Under the pieces are notes generated by a model. The model did not search any database. It was given only the letters and a program-made list of their open reading frames with translations, and was not told the origin of the DNA. From Tillus elongatus (taxonomy: Eukaryota; Arthropoda; Insecta; Coleoptera; Cleridae), in contig OZ023262.1 in the NCBI GenBank assembly GCA_964006375.1, positions 94,521,976-94,585,975 of the forward strand: a DNA stretch of 64,000 bases. Direction: 5' to 3'. Positions 25,085-36,639 of the stretch are shown here, one piece after another. Position 1 is the stretch's first letter. Each line of letters begins with the position of its first letter. The translations under genes and the position numbers were made by a program.

Positions 25085-25385
25085 CGTCGGAAAGCTTTTT
25101 GTGAATAATTTTATTCAGCTAGGTGGGTAAATAGCTTGAACAGGTTCTTTGGCCAGAACAATCGGACCAGTTTTTTGGGGAACATCTTAAGTTTATTTTA
25201 GGAAATCTTTTGTACTTTTTCAAACAATAAAAATATTGTGATGAAATTGCGTACATTGTTTTTACTCTATCCGTACCAGTAACCAAATTTGATGCCTGTC
25301 TTCATAAAAAAAACATATTTGCTGTTAAAAACATTTTTATGAAGATTCACTACTATAACCCACTTGCTGCGTGCAGACTTTTTAC
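25085..25385. repeat. dispersed-family 3' body and terminus
   Basis: Contains AGAACAATCGGACCAG, ATTGCGTACATTGTTTTTAC, and ends GATTCACTACTATAACCCAC + TTGCTGCGTGCAGA. A mariner 3' fragment starts directly after it. 24421-25085 has a CATGAAAACGACGCATTTAG block also found at 29195 and nothing else recognised. Confidence 0.72.
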
Positions 25386-25735
25386 CACGATGGTGCACCA
25401 GCAGATTCATCCAGAATTATACCAACCGAATTGCATGAATGGCCCTATAAATTGCTGCCGTACCCACCGTGCTGACTTGACCTAGGTTTCTGCGACTCAT
25501 TTCTGTTCCCCAACAAGCAAACCTGGTTCCGGGGAAAAATTTCAGCTGCAACCAGGAAGTTATTGCGGAGACAGAAGAGTACTTGGAAGAGATCAACAAA
25601 TCCTAATTTTTTGAGGGGTTAAAGAAACATTGGAAAAAGTGTGTCGACTTAAAATGGCATTACGTTAAAAGAAAAAAAAATCGTGGAAAACTTGCGCCCT
25701 CATTCCTAACATGTATTTAGTGACCGACCCTCGTA
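25386..25735 (+). pseudogene. mariner (irritans/SETMAR-like) 3' fragment
   Basis: In shifting frames it reads HDGAPADSSRIIPTELHEW, KLLPYPPC, FCDSFLFPNKQTW, EVIAETEEYLEEINKS and VKRKKNRGK. This is the standard order after the second catalytic Asp of classic mariners (HDNAPAH, LLPHPPYSPDLAPCDFFLFP). The third catalytic Asp (APCD) survives as FCD. After the stop it ends TTTAGTGACCGACCCTCGTA, a classic mariner tip, and then TA. Everything upstream of the second Asp is missing. This family differs from families A and B. Confidence 0.82.
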
Positions 25736-26274
25736 TATACCAAGCAAATATTTTAACGAATTATTTCTTTACAGGGAATCATGCAATGATCAAATCAGAA
25801 TGACTAAGTAGGTACTTTTGATTAAAATTCTTACTTACATAGTCGATTTAGACCACATAATCCTTAAATTGGCAACTGTAAGAGTCTCTTCTGCGTTTGT
25901 TGCAGATACTTTAAACGTACTAATCTCAGCTTACAGGAAATCTCCTGCTTTGCTCTTAAATATTTGATGCATGTTTCTGTCCCTTTGTTGTGATACAATA
26001 AAGCTATTACATGCTAGGGTCTCCTACAGGAAATACTAGAAGAGGACCAGGGTTATTGCTGGATCGAGCATTTTACAGTTCCCATCATGGACTAGTATAC
26101 ATTCCTGGAATTTTATCATCGAGTGCATCATGTCCTTTGAACGTGATACTTTGTTTCTTGTAAAATTAGGAAAATAAACAGGATCAGGTTGAACCAGCTT
26201 GAGAATATTGTACAACTATTTGAAGCTGATGGCTTTAAAGTATGGCTAATATCATAAAATAAAAGATTGAACTC

Positions 26275-26520
26275 AGCAAGTGCGTTATAGTAGCGAATTT
26301 TCTTAAACATATTTTAAACAACGGAAATTTAATCTGATGACTTTGTTATTTTTGGAAATACAATAATTTTCCTCAAGAAAACAAAATTTTCCCGAAAATA
26401 AAACTGGTCTAATTCTTCCGGCTAACGAAGTTGGCGTTAGGTGTATGTGTCGGATTTTGGTGGCCAGTGTCTGGTATTCATAACTGTGATAATTAAAAAA
26501 ATATGTCTGGTTATAAACAA
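26275..26520. repeat. dispersed-family terminus, inverted orientation
   Basis: Begins AGCAAGTGCGTTATAGTAGC and GAATTTTC (inverse of the common terminus), then AAAACTGGTCTAATTCTTCC and GGCTAACGAAG, the inverse of the Cys-rich-free spacer seen in other copies. 25736-26275 shows no recognised gene. Confidence 0.65.
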
Positions 26521-26623
26521 AGTTAGATAGCATTTTGTCACAATTGTAAGTATAATTGTAATTTTACAATAATAGAGCATAGTAGAACACATATATTAAT
26601 AAATAAAGATTTTTGATTAACAG

Positions 26624-26694
26624 GTATTGTGTTGAATGGCTTAGGGCCGTCCTAGAACATCGAGACAGGCGACAGTGAAGGAAACTTTGATAAG
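26624..26694 (+). CDS. candidate second exon of the FLYWCH-like protein
   Basis: Preceded by TTTTTGATTAACAG (acceptor) and followed by GTGAGT (strong donor). Joined to 20469-20548 the phase works: AG + G gives Arg, then YCVEWLRAVLEHRDRRQ before a TGA. C-V-E-W after the aromatic residue resembles the central Cys of a FLYWCH finger. A frame change gives RPRTSRQATVKETLI, which resembles the end of such domains better, so the exon may be frame-damaged. The 6.1-kb intron would be filled by repeats. Confidence 0.3.
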
Positions 26695-26989
26695 GTGAGT
26701 GATATGTATATATAAGAAATTAATATTTTCATTTACAAGATAAATAAAACGCTAAAAATGCAGTTCCTTGTAATGTGTTTGTAGAGCATAAGGATAAAAA
26801 TATTAGACGTCTATTACCAATTCGAGTTGGGCACTATTTTTGTTCTAATTTACAGTTATGAGAAGGTATAATAGATGTTAAGCCAGTCGGCTTAAAACGA
26901 GTTGAACAGTCCGTAGTATCTCTGAAATAACATAATACATAAAACTTGAAAATGACACTGATTATTTGCATACATACCTATGTTTTAGT

Positions 26990-27123
26990 AAATTTTTGTA
27001 GAAAAAAATCGCTAAGTAATCAGGAAATCGCATTTTTTGTATGTTGAAAAAAATTATTCAAATGAGCGTGAACTAGGCCCAACACGTATTTGTGGTCTGT
27101 TTCAATTTTTATATGTTGATATA

Positions 27124-27200
<77 letters not shown>
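26990..27200. repeat. dispersed-family module plus (TA)n array
   Basis: AGTAAATTTTTGTAGAAAAAA stem-loop relic, AATGAGCGTGAACTAGGCCC, GGTCTGTTTCAATTTTTATA, then a TA array from about 27126 to 27197. Confidence 0.78.
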
Positions 27201-27597
27201 GTGTGTGTGTAGGTAAATGAAGCTGATTTTCAAGAATTTTGTTGCCTATTTATTAGAAACAATGTACCACATTTTACCTAAATAACTTATTGTGTGAAAC
27301 TGTACAAAAATTTCCCAAAAACCAACTTAAAATAATTCCGAGAAAACTGTTTTTTCCAAGCCAACAAATCTTAGTTTAATATAGATCACATATTATTGTT
27401 TTCATGCAGGAACTATGAGAGACAAAGATTGCAGTTGTTATCGGGAATAAAACAAGTAACAGAGATCCAGCTTCCTTTAAACACAAACTATTTTCTTAGC
27501 TTAAATAACATAGATGTATATAAATTAATAGATAAATTTTTCATGAACATAGATGTAGGTTTATAAGAATATGTGTATATACACACATATGTGTGTG

Positions 27598-27599
27598 TA

Positions 27600-27683
<84 letters not shown>
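27598..27683. repeat. (TA)n array with GT-rich flanks
   Basis: Pure TA core flanked by GTGTGTATATAT and TATGTGTATATG, suggesting slippage with substitution at the edges. 27684-27870 is unremarkable. Confidence 0.95.
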
Positions 27684-27685
<2 letters not shown>

Positions 27686-27874
27686 AGTATGTGTATATGT
27701 GTATATATTAATTAAATAAAATAAAATTTGTATCAATGTACTGAACATAAATCCTAATGTATGTCCTTTTGTATACCCAGCCTTTCCGTGGCCCAATTCA
27801 GTATGTCTATGAGCCTTGGCGGGTCCCTAGGCGACAATGTGTCCCAGTCATTCCTTAAATTTTAAGACCTTAAA

Positions 27875-28065
27875 AAATGGCAAAAAAAGAAAAAAAAACA
27901 ACTAAAAAACAACAAAAAAAACAAAAAGAAACAAAAAAACAAAATGAAAAAGGTGATTAATTCAAAAAAAAAAACAGATTGTGCACATAATAAAAAAAGG
28001 AAAAAACAACTAAAAACCAACAAAAAAAATCATAAAAAAGGTGAATAATTTAAAAAAACAGATTA
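27875..28065. repeat. A-rich low-complexity stretch
   Basis: Runs of A broken by single C or G (AAAACAACAAAAAAAACAAA type), two partly similar halves. It might be the poly(A)-like tail of a retroposon, but no body is recognisable upstream. Confidence 0.7.
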
Positions 28066-28499
28066 TGTGCATATATAGAAATTCAAAATCAGTTTAAAAA
28101 AAAGTATAGTAATTAGAATTATATTGTAATATTTATATTAATGTATAGATTATGTGGGTATGTTTGGATTGTATGTGTGAAGCAGTGGGTGAAAGCAGGT
28201 ATGTATGTATTTAAGATATCATGTAGCTGTATATTGGTAACACTAATGTGATGATTGTGTTTACGTGAGATTGTGGATATATGTATCCATTTGGTTCTCA
28301 TTTATAATTCAAAGAATTTGCGAATATAGTTAATACCTGTTCACATGAGAAAATCTAGTTATAGGTGCCGCACTGGGTGTGGTTATGATTCGAAACGAAA
28401 TTTTAGGATAAAAGTCTGTGTTTGATGAATGAAACGTTCAAAACCATCCCATGATGCAACACACACACACACTTAGTTTAATAGCAAATTGAGTTACTG

Positions 28500-29160
28500 A
28501 AATTTGAAGCATTTAATGAAAATTCGCGACCAAAACGGACTGCGTCTCGATTTTTTTCTTACGAACATGCACTATATTTTGATTAAAAATACAAAAAATG
28601 CAATAATATAAGGGGGTTCAAAAAATATATTTATCACCACTGACTTATGGGCCATCCTGTGATTGTCAGAATAGGATGCAGCTAAAGATACTCTATAATT
28701 AACGTATGCAATTTTTCTCGTATCCTGTATAATAACATTTCTATTGAGCTTTTCGCCACGCTGGATATATGTAAACAGATAAAAATTGAATGGAACCCCG
28801 GGTATGCATTCTAGGGGGCCTAGTTTCCGCTCGTTTAAAGAAATCTTTTTAAAATTCAGAAGTGGCGGTATCCTCATTAAAGATTTTTTTCTACGAAAAT
28901 TAGCTAAAAATTATAGACTGTTAAACCATAAACTTAACCAAAACTACTGCCAAAGCGTCAAAAAAAAAATGGTCTATTTGAAATTAGTTTGCTGGAGATA
29001 CTTTAGTAAGATGAAGGACAATTACGGTTGAAGCTGAAACTTAAGAGTTTTCAGAACACTCTTCTTGCGACATTTTCTTTACATAATTCGTATTTGCTTC
29101 AGGTTCTTTGCCTAAATGTTGCCAATGTTGATGTTTCAAAGGCGACTTTTTACGTTCTTG
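28500..29160. repeat. long dispersed-family copy
   Basis: Terminus GAAAATTCGCGACCAAAACG + GACTGCGTCTCGA, then TTATGGGCCATCCTGTGATT, GGTATGCATTCTAGGGGGCC, AGAAGTGGCGGTATCCTC, AGACTGTTAAACCATAAACT, AAGATGAAGGACAATTACGG and TTGCCTAAATGTTGCC. Same module order as 45640-46060 and 62990-63330. Confidence 0.78.
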
Positions 29161-29549
29161 TGACACAGCATTTTTACCAGTAGATAGGTGTGTTCCATGA
29201 AAACGACGCGTTTAGGCAGGTTCTCGTTTATATTACTCATCTAAAAAAATCAAGATCTAAAATAGTGGTTGAATTTGAAGAAAGTGCAAACTGCTGTAAC
29301 CCAAATTTTCAAAATAGAACAACCTGTATTTTGCGTTTCAGAAGTGAAGGGAACGCCCTCGGTTTCTACTTTCTTATAACACTCTCTATACATTAAGACT
29401 GTAGCATTGTAAATGTTTACATGTATAGTCGCATACCATGATATACGTAGGGATTAGTTTTGAAACTGTTTTCCGGTTATTTATTCAACTCTAATAACCC
29501 ATCTTATGGTGTAATTATTTAGAGATTTTTTTATGAAAAAGATTAAAAT

Positions 29550-29800
29550 ATTAGGAGCCTCGGTGGTCCAGGGTTCCCCTTTTACTTTTTCGCTACATAC
29601 TGTAAAAGCAAAATCAACCGAGGTCGTGGCATTGTATTTAAGCAAGTTAAATGTCTGCACGTTTCGCACTTAGGAGGGGACGTAAAACCGCCGGTGCCGT
29701 GTCCATGCGATGTAGAGCATGTTAACGATCCCGAGCGGTTCGACAAAATTTCATAAAGGAGAGGTGAGACGGCTCCCTGCAGTCGGTGATTGGTCATAGT
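29550..29800. repeat. possible SINE / RTE-type 3' domain
   Basis: GC-richer than its surroundings. It opens GAGCCTCGGTGGTCCAGGGT (weakly A-box-like). It contains GGGGACGTAAAACCGCCGGT, GCCGTGTCCATG and GTTAACGATCCCGAGCGG, a word order I associate with widespread SINE/RTE 3' domains. No poly(A) or short tandem tail is clear. Not coding on either strand. Confidence 0.35.
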
Positions 29801-29964
29801 CGCGGAAATAGACCGACATTAACGTAAAAATAAAATATTGCAATTATAATCAACTTTCGTACAAAATAAGGTAATAAATGATTAATCTGAGGATGTTACA
29901 TTTTTTACTGGTTGACAAATTATTTTCACAAGTTTCTAATGAAGTTTCAAAGTGACAGACTTAA

Positions 29965-31495
29965 CCCTCCGGCGGGCGCGCTAGCGGCAAACAGCCGCAA
30001 ATCTGAATTTTACTGTTATAACTTAAATATGGTTATCCTTGTTATATTGTGCGTTCAAGTATTCATTGTTTATGGTGTTAGCGTGGCCTACCGACAGATT
30101 TCGTGCCACTAGTTACTTTCCTTCAATTGTTACAGAGGCATGGTTCGAAGCAGGTAAAATTTGCGGTGTGTTTGCCGCAGCGCGCCCAGTGATGTAAGTC
30201 TTCATCGCAAAGTTTTTGAAACAATTGTGCAGTGTCTTGGTTAGCCTTTACTATAATGTCCCTATTAGCACGAATACTTCAAATTTGTAAAATACATAAC
30301 AAGTTTGTAGTAAATTTTAGGTCACGTAAATTAACACCCTATGAGTTAGAAAAAGCTTTAGAAGACGCGGTTAGTGAATTAGCCGAAGAAAGATTAGTCG
30401 AAGAAAGATTAACCGAAGAAAAAAATAGTGAACAAAGGCAGGAACCTAATTATGCGTTTAATAGTGATGGTGAGAGTGGAACAGACAAAGAAGAAACGAA
30501 AGCACAAAATTTGTACATCAGCGATTCTGAATAGTCAGCAGAAGAAATCGATGAGGTCTCAGGCGATGTCGAACAAAGTCAACTTGAAGATAATTACCGT
30601 GTTTTCATAGAACGCGATAATGAAACACTTTGGATTAACAAACCTGTTTCAGTTGGAAAAACCAAAGCAAAGAATTATATAAAAATATTACCTACGCCAA
30701 GACCTTCTACACTTTCCATTTTGAAAGTGTAGTTTATTGTGGGAAACAAGTACATGGACCGTATCTGATATCAAACAAAGCCGAAGATATTGTGAAGAGA
30801 CTAGCGATACCAATAGAAAAATCGAAAAGAAATGTTACTACAGATAACTATTACACAAGTTATCCTATTGCACAATATTTGTTAACAAAAGGACTTACAT
30901 TGCTTGGAACAGTGAAAAAAAAAACAAGAAAGAAATACCTTCAAAATTCCAGCCAAACAAAAATAGGGATTTACAATCAATACTGTTGATTTCCAAGATG
31001 ATGCTTGTCTAGTTTCAACTGTTCCAAAAAAATAATAAAGCAGTAATTTTTCTTTCAACCATGCACAGCTCCTCTGATATAGATCAAGAAACCAAACAGC
31101 CACTTTTAAATTTAGATTACGATGCTCCAAAAGGAGGTGCCGGCACAGTGGATCAAGTGTGCTCTTCCTATGGTACGTCAAATTTTTGTTTTAAATCACT
31201 TATATTTTTTCTTTAATAAAATGAATAAGCGTCTTTTATGAATCTTATTTATCTCTATAAAATATTTTTTTCATTATTAATTAAAATAATAACAATAATT
31301 AAGACAATTTTTGTTGAGTGGTAATAATTGTTGTAATAACAATTCTTGCATGTTTTGTGTGCTTAATAAGACACTTATGCAATAAATAACAATTTTTATT
31401 AGTAATACTAACTAGAAATGTTGAAAAACTAAATGCGGTGTAAATACCGCAGCGCGCCCGCTCATTAGATTCCATATAGCGCGCCCGCCGGAGGG
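29965..31495 (+). mobile_element. piggyBac-like transposon
   Basis: Bounded on both sides by TTAA (29961-29964 and 31496-31499), the piggyBac target site. Terminal inverted repeats start CCCTCCGGCGGGCGCGCT and match for 18 bp. A GC-rich motif GCAGCGCGCCC recurs internally near 30176 and near 31450. The ends are strikingly GC-rich against the AT-rich interior. The transposase inside is broken and shortened. Confidence 0.9.
30254..31190 (+). pseudogene. piggyBac-like transposase, internally deleted
   Basis: From MSLLARILQICK it has an acidic N-terminal part (LTPYELEKALEDAVSELAEE repeated as EERLVEERLTEE) typical of the family's N-terminus. After a TAG at about 30532 it reads SAEEIDEVSGDVEQSQL and KTKAKNYIKILPTPRPS. 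A large deletion follows: the first catalytic Asp region is missing. The next frame gives VYCGKQVHGPYLISN, RNVTTDNYYTSYPIAQYL (second catalytic Asp in TTDN) and LTLLGTVKKK. Last comes STMHSSSDID and GTVDQVCSSYG, with the third Asp. No C-terminal Cys-rich finger is seen. Total length is about half of the usual 550-600 residues. Confidence 0.84.
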
Positions 31496-31499
31496 TTAA

Positions 31500-33170
31500 A
31501 TAACGTTGTTATTCCTGACAATCTGTGACATAATAGTTATTTATGTACCAAGGATATAAATAGAGGTTTATGTCCGAGTACGACGATTTAACAAATCCGA
31601 TGGCCTCAGCTATCAAACGTGTCGTTTGGGTGCCAATCTGAGGGTAATCTGTACAAAAACTGAGTCTTCTCAGTTGTATTTCCACAGAGAGAGCGTGCAA
31701 CGTTCACCTTGGTTTTCGCGAGAATTTAAAAAAAAATCGAAAAATTTCGAAAACGGTTGATTGTTGATATATGGTGTATTAGTAATAATTTGTCTCAAAT
31801 TCAATGTAGAATTCTAAAATATAATGAAAATTACCATGTTCTTTTTAAAATAAGCAAATTGATGGTCACTTCCGGTTAAACCGGAAGTTTGACATAAAGT
31901 AAACTATTTTCACTGAACTGGAATTGGTCTTGATCGTATGTGTGTAAATTTTAAAATTTCAAATCAGAGTAGTTATTGAGAAAGGGCTAACTAAATGTCT
32001 TGGTGCCACACCCTGTACACAAAAATTTACGGAATAGCTTTTGAGTTTAGATATACGATTTCTTTCGTTCATAACTTTCAAGAAAAATCAACAAGTTTTA
32101 TGAGAATTTGTAAATATTTTAAAGTCCAAAGATATGCTTTCTAAATAGCTGCAATATTGTGTGAAAATATATGTTAATTTGCTTTGTACTTTAGCCGTTT
32201 TAAACAAAAATCCCAATCCAACACTCAATGAATTTAAACAGCCCCCGTTTGCAGGGCTGCTTTGACTATAAATGGTGTACACAGGTACATCAAAACTACA
32301 AAGGGACGGGTACATACAAGCCTGCATCAAATATTTAGAAGCTGCTGGCAAGTTGGAGCTCTCTAAACAGGGTTTACTAGCCTTTACGGTAAATGCAAAA
32401 GGCTCATTAACAGATCTCTATAATGAGCTGCAGTTGCATTACGCTCGGATAGTCTGGATATTGGACTGCATTTCAATAGCCGTGGAATAGCTGGATCAAG
32501 GATACTGCAATTGAGATGTTGCAGGTTTAGAAAAAATGTTTTGCTTCAAATCTGGATGTAATAGCCGTAAATTATTTTTATACGAGCATTTACCAGTCTT
32601 CAAAAACATGTAAAGTTTAATTATGCTGCAATATATTATTTAAAACAGACGTTGGAACAGGAATTGCAGTACATATTTTTATAATCCAACTCATCATTTA
32701 TTAGAGCCAGCTTCATAGAAGAAAAAATAAGGTACGGGTTACATTCGACGTTGCCGCGTAGCGACGTGTCTGGTTAAACAGTGTTACTAGAACCAACTCG
32801 AGTTGTATTTGAGAAGTTTTTATTGGGGGAATGAGTGCTAGTAACACCTATTAGTTGCCATTTGCCTTAACTGGCTGTCCAACTGGAAGGGAACCACAAT
32901 AAAAATTCTCCCAAATAAAGATGCAACAGTACAGGCCTAGGATTGCATGGGTAGTTGGTAGCTTAGCCGCTATTGTGCAAACTCTGGAGCACCTGCCACA
33001 TTCCGGCATTCTATTGCCTTTCTGTGTCATGCGGGGCTCAGATGCGGGCGCTATTTACATCCCCAGCTTCTCATTGAAGTCAATATATCAAGGCTGGTAA
33101 GCCCTTATCACCAGTATACATGGATACATAACGTAGGAAACGGAGAGCCTTACTGTAGCAGATAGCAGAG
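31500..33170. other. no gene recognised
   Basis: Open frames on both strands (for example near 31509-31700 minus and 32272-32490 plus) have no recognisable family content. A perfect short palindrome ACTTCCGGTTAAACCGGAAG lies at 31868-31888. From about 32740 the base composition becomes GC-richer; 32740-33170 may be the 5' UTR of the LINE that follows. Confidence 0.5.
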
Positions 33171-34919
33171 CAGGAGCAAACGAACACGTGCTGCTACAGT
33201 CAAGCAAAGACAAGCTTATCAAAGGCATAAATGCGCTTAACGCTAAAACACAAAGTCCTAGACTAAGCGGCGCAGCTAGAAATAGGTTCAAGTACTTTGT
33301 GACACACAAGATAAACCCGATTAAGGCCCGAAGAAAAGCCCTCGAACCCGTAAAGAAGAGAAGCAGAAATCCTGAGAAAGAAACCAAAAGAATCTGTTCA
33401 GAAAAAAGCCCTCCAGAAGCTCGAGTGACAAAAAAACAGAAGTGATAGAAACGGGGAGGCGCCTCCGCTTTCCAAGGCCCCTAAATCCACATTAAGCGGA
33501 ATGATCAAGGTTAAAATATTACCCTCACAATATCCAGAGAAACTCCTAAAAGTGGAAGAAATGAGAGCCACAAAGAAGTGCAGTATGGAGGAAAAAGTGG
33601 ACGAAACTGCATCGGATAGCAGTATCAAGCCGAAATTGGAAATCCCCACAAGAGAGCTGACTGGCTAGCCCTAGTCTGCGAAGATAGCATGGGAAGGAGC
33701 GAAGCGTTAGATCGCAGTGGAACGGGAAAGTCCTTATCCAAATATCTTGCTTGCTTATTTCCCAGGCAATAAAGTCTACTCTACCGCAAAGGGGCTTAAA
33801 TTAACCAAAGGTAAGAACGTAGCGCTAAATGCTACTAGCTGAAGGGTAATGCTTCAAGAAGACGACGGACGCCTATTGGTATTAACCCCCTCTGTAGATA
33901 AGATGTCTACAGCTACACAAAAAAATTTAATCAATTTCTAATTTGGCCAAACAACACTGAGGTCAAAACACAACAGAGAACCTCCAGCAAGGATGACCAG
34001 AACCAACCGGGTATATATGAAACCCCAAGGCATTAACAAATCTCACGGGAGAGAAGTGTTCAACTCCAGGACACCCTGACGTAAGTAGACCGCATAAGAC
34101 CTGTACAGAGGGGAGTGAAAACACTTTTAGAACAAAGAATAAAGTTAAGGAGCCTAATCGGGGAAAACCCAAGCCAAAGAGCAGTACATTCCCAGGAACT
34201 GGGGAGAAGCTCAAAAAATCCAACCACGACGCCTTCGACTACAAAGTCGGCATAAAGGCCCATAAACAACAGGGCACGAATGGTAACCAGTGAAAGAAAT
34301 ATCCGTAACCTTTGCAAAGTGCATCCAAATAAACCTTCAACGTTCGAAAACCGCGACAAGTGTCCTTAGAAGATCGTTTATTGGACAAAACCTTACAAGA
34401 GCCCTGAGTTTATAGAGGGCAAATTGAAGGCCTCAATATAAAAACATATTTACTGCAGCACACATGATTAAACACTATACATTTTTATTTCAGAGTTTAT
34501 CACTGCATAGGTAGAAGTATCAAAGGGCGTATTAAAGTATTGCATAGCCTTAGCCAATCTATCCTACCTACTGGGAAATAATAACATCTAGCAGAGGTAG
34601 GACATATACTATTAGAAGAGGCGGGTACCTATTTAATTACACGAGATCAGAAAAGAGGTATTAGATGTAACCTTTTCTGACCCGTTTATGCCTCAATACT
34701 ACTTTAAGCCGATAAATTCAAAACAGTAGACTTGGCTGGCCACTTGAAGATCCTGGAAATTATTCCATTTAAGTCCCTCGCCAAACCAACAGATCAAATG
34801 CCAGCTCAACTGGACTTGATTGTTCCATTTAACGTGGTCATAAGCGACCCACAAGTATAGCACAGAGACAGTGAAAGACTGACATTCAAATCATCTGTGT
34901 GGTATATACACGGGTCTAA

Positions 34920-34982
<63 letters not shown>

Positions 34983-35600
34983 CAGGACTGGAAATGAGAC
35001 AATCTAACTTAGACTGGCTAGGTCCCTAGGAAAAACTGTCATCCTCTTCCAAGCAGAAACCGATAAGAAGACTCATAAATAGAGAGACCTACATACTCTC
35101 AGGCAGGCAGGTAGTACTAATAACTGTGAAATCTTTCAAAATCGAGTTTAAGCTGACCTGGGACTGCAAAGAGCCGATAGTATTGCAAAAAGAGAACCAA
35201 CAGCAGAGCTGAGCTTTATTGTGGACTAATAAAAAGCAATATAAAAATGAACTTGATACTTGTAAGAGGAACCAAATGCTGTCATACGCCAGGCTTAAGG
35301 CAGGCAAAACGGTTTATCACGATATTAACAAAGAAGTCTGAACTGTTTCTTGAATTAAACAGGAATGACTTAAGAATAGTCACATGACTTTACACAAGGC
35401 ACTCCCGGGTAAGTTATCACCTTATGAACATATGTAAAGTGGACAGAGAAAACCGCAGTTACTGAATTTAAGCAGCAGAAACAACGGAACATTTGATATT
35501 GGACTGCATGGTTCAGTTCTCGAAGAGACTCAAATCCCTTGGATTTTAACAACACAGAAAATCTGTAAAATAGCACCAAAAAGGTAGTTGACTATATATA
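33170..35600 (+). pseudogene. RNase-H-bearing LINE (R1/LOA/I-like), internally deleted
   Basis: ORF1-like start: RLSGAARNRFKYFVTHKI and RRKALEPVKKRS, the SGAARKRF...A..LALEP pattern of R1/LOA/Outcast-type elements. Next comes a degraded ORF1 C-terminal part (KVKILPSQYPEKLL, LALVCEDSMGRS). An endonuclease start is seen near 34320 (CIQINLQRSKTATSVLRRSF). Most of the endonuclease and all of the RT core are missing. The RNase H domain is recognisable near 34895 (WYIHGSKQIEE for the usual WYTDGSK) and 35085-35160 (TYILSGRQVVLITVKSFKIE). A final LRIVTWLYTRHSRVSYHL and ETTEHLILDCM segment is the usual zinc-finger-like tail. Many stops throughout. Confidence 0.72.
34929..34978. repeat. (GA)n microsatellite inside the LINE RNase H region
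   Basis: About 24 GA units directly after the HGSK motif. It replaces the coding sequence between the first and second RNase H landmarks, so it arose after the element died. Confidence 0.95.
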
Positions 35601-35871
35601 AAATCTGCACATTTTGGACAACTGTTGGAAAAAAAAGTCATGTACAAAAGACCCATCGGGGTCGCAGAGATGAGAGGCTAAAAGCCTGTATAGTCGTATG
35701 ACTGATTAAACAATCTAAAATCTACAACACCTACATTTTTTTTAAATGACTGCTCAAACATCTATATGGTTTTTGGATCTTAAGTGTACCACTTGGCGCT
35801 GAATAAACCAATTACAAAAATATATAGCTGGAGTCCCTTAACGCAATCATATCGCTTTATGCAGAAAGATG

Positions 35872-35873
<2 letters not shown>

Positions 35874-35945
<72 letters not shown>
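35874..35945. repeat. (TA)n array
   Basis: Pure TA array. No dispersed-family module lies beside this one. 35601-35873 and 35946-36640 contain no recognised gene. Confidence 0.96.
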
Positions 35946-35947
<2 letters not shown>

Positions 35948-36639
35948 GTTTATTTGCAAAAAAACAATATCGTCAACCACTTACAAAAGCAAAATAAATT
36001 CACAAATAAATATGATAAACTCACAAAGGTATCCCACGATACTTGGATATGATTTAAAATAAAACTAAAAAAATACAAGAAAGTCTCGACACTAAAAGCG
36101 CCTTTGCGTGAACTTCCATAAATACGATCTACGTATTTTTTTACGAAAATTTAATATGCGCCAAGCAAAATTTAAATTTCCTATATTATTTTATAGATTT
36201 TGTTCACCACACAATATGCTGGTGTTTGGTGATTAATTATATATGCGCATGGTAGCAAGTAGTCTATTTGCTAGATCACCCTAAGAAGGGAGTTCTGGAC
36301 ATGCAAGCACATGTATTTGTCTTGCAGAATTGCTGTAACAACTTGTTTCAGGAGCCGCTAGCATTTGCTGTGTATCAGTGTTGTACATTATATATAGGTT
36401 TATAGGCTCTTAGTTTAATAGCTTTCCCCAGAAGGTGCTATCTTCTAATATATTTGTAAGTTTTATGTTATGTATGTTTATGTGCTCTTATTTGATGGTT
36501 TTAATAGTTTTCTTGAGTAGCTGTTACATTCGTTTATATGTGTACTATGATTGTACGTTCCTACTTATATCACTTAAGGGTAAGTTCATCCAGGGTTTAC
36601 CTCGTCTATATAGGCTTGGTACTCGACTACACGTCTGTT

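Noticed and set aside
31509..31700. Minus-strand 63-residue frame right after the piggyBac TTAA
   Set aside because: No recognisable motif or splice sites; composition is like its non-coding neighbours.
32088..32490. Overlapping frames on both strands (87 and 72 residues)
   Set aside because: Neither has family features; likely chance or LINE-related non-coding sequence.
33088..34359. Minus-strand frames with hydrophobic, Leu/Ser-rich content
   Set aside because: Antisense shadows of the LINE ORF1 region, which has recognisable motifs on the plus strand.
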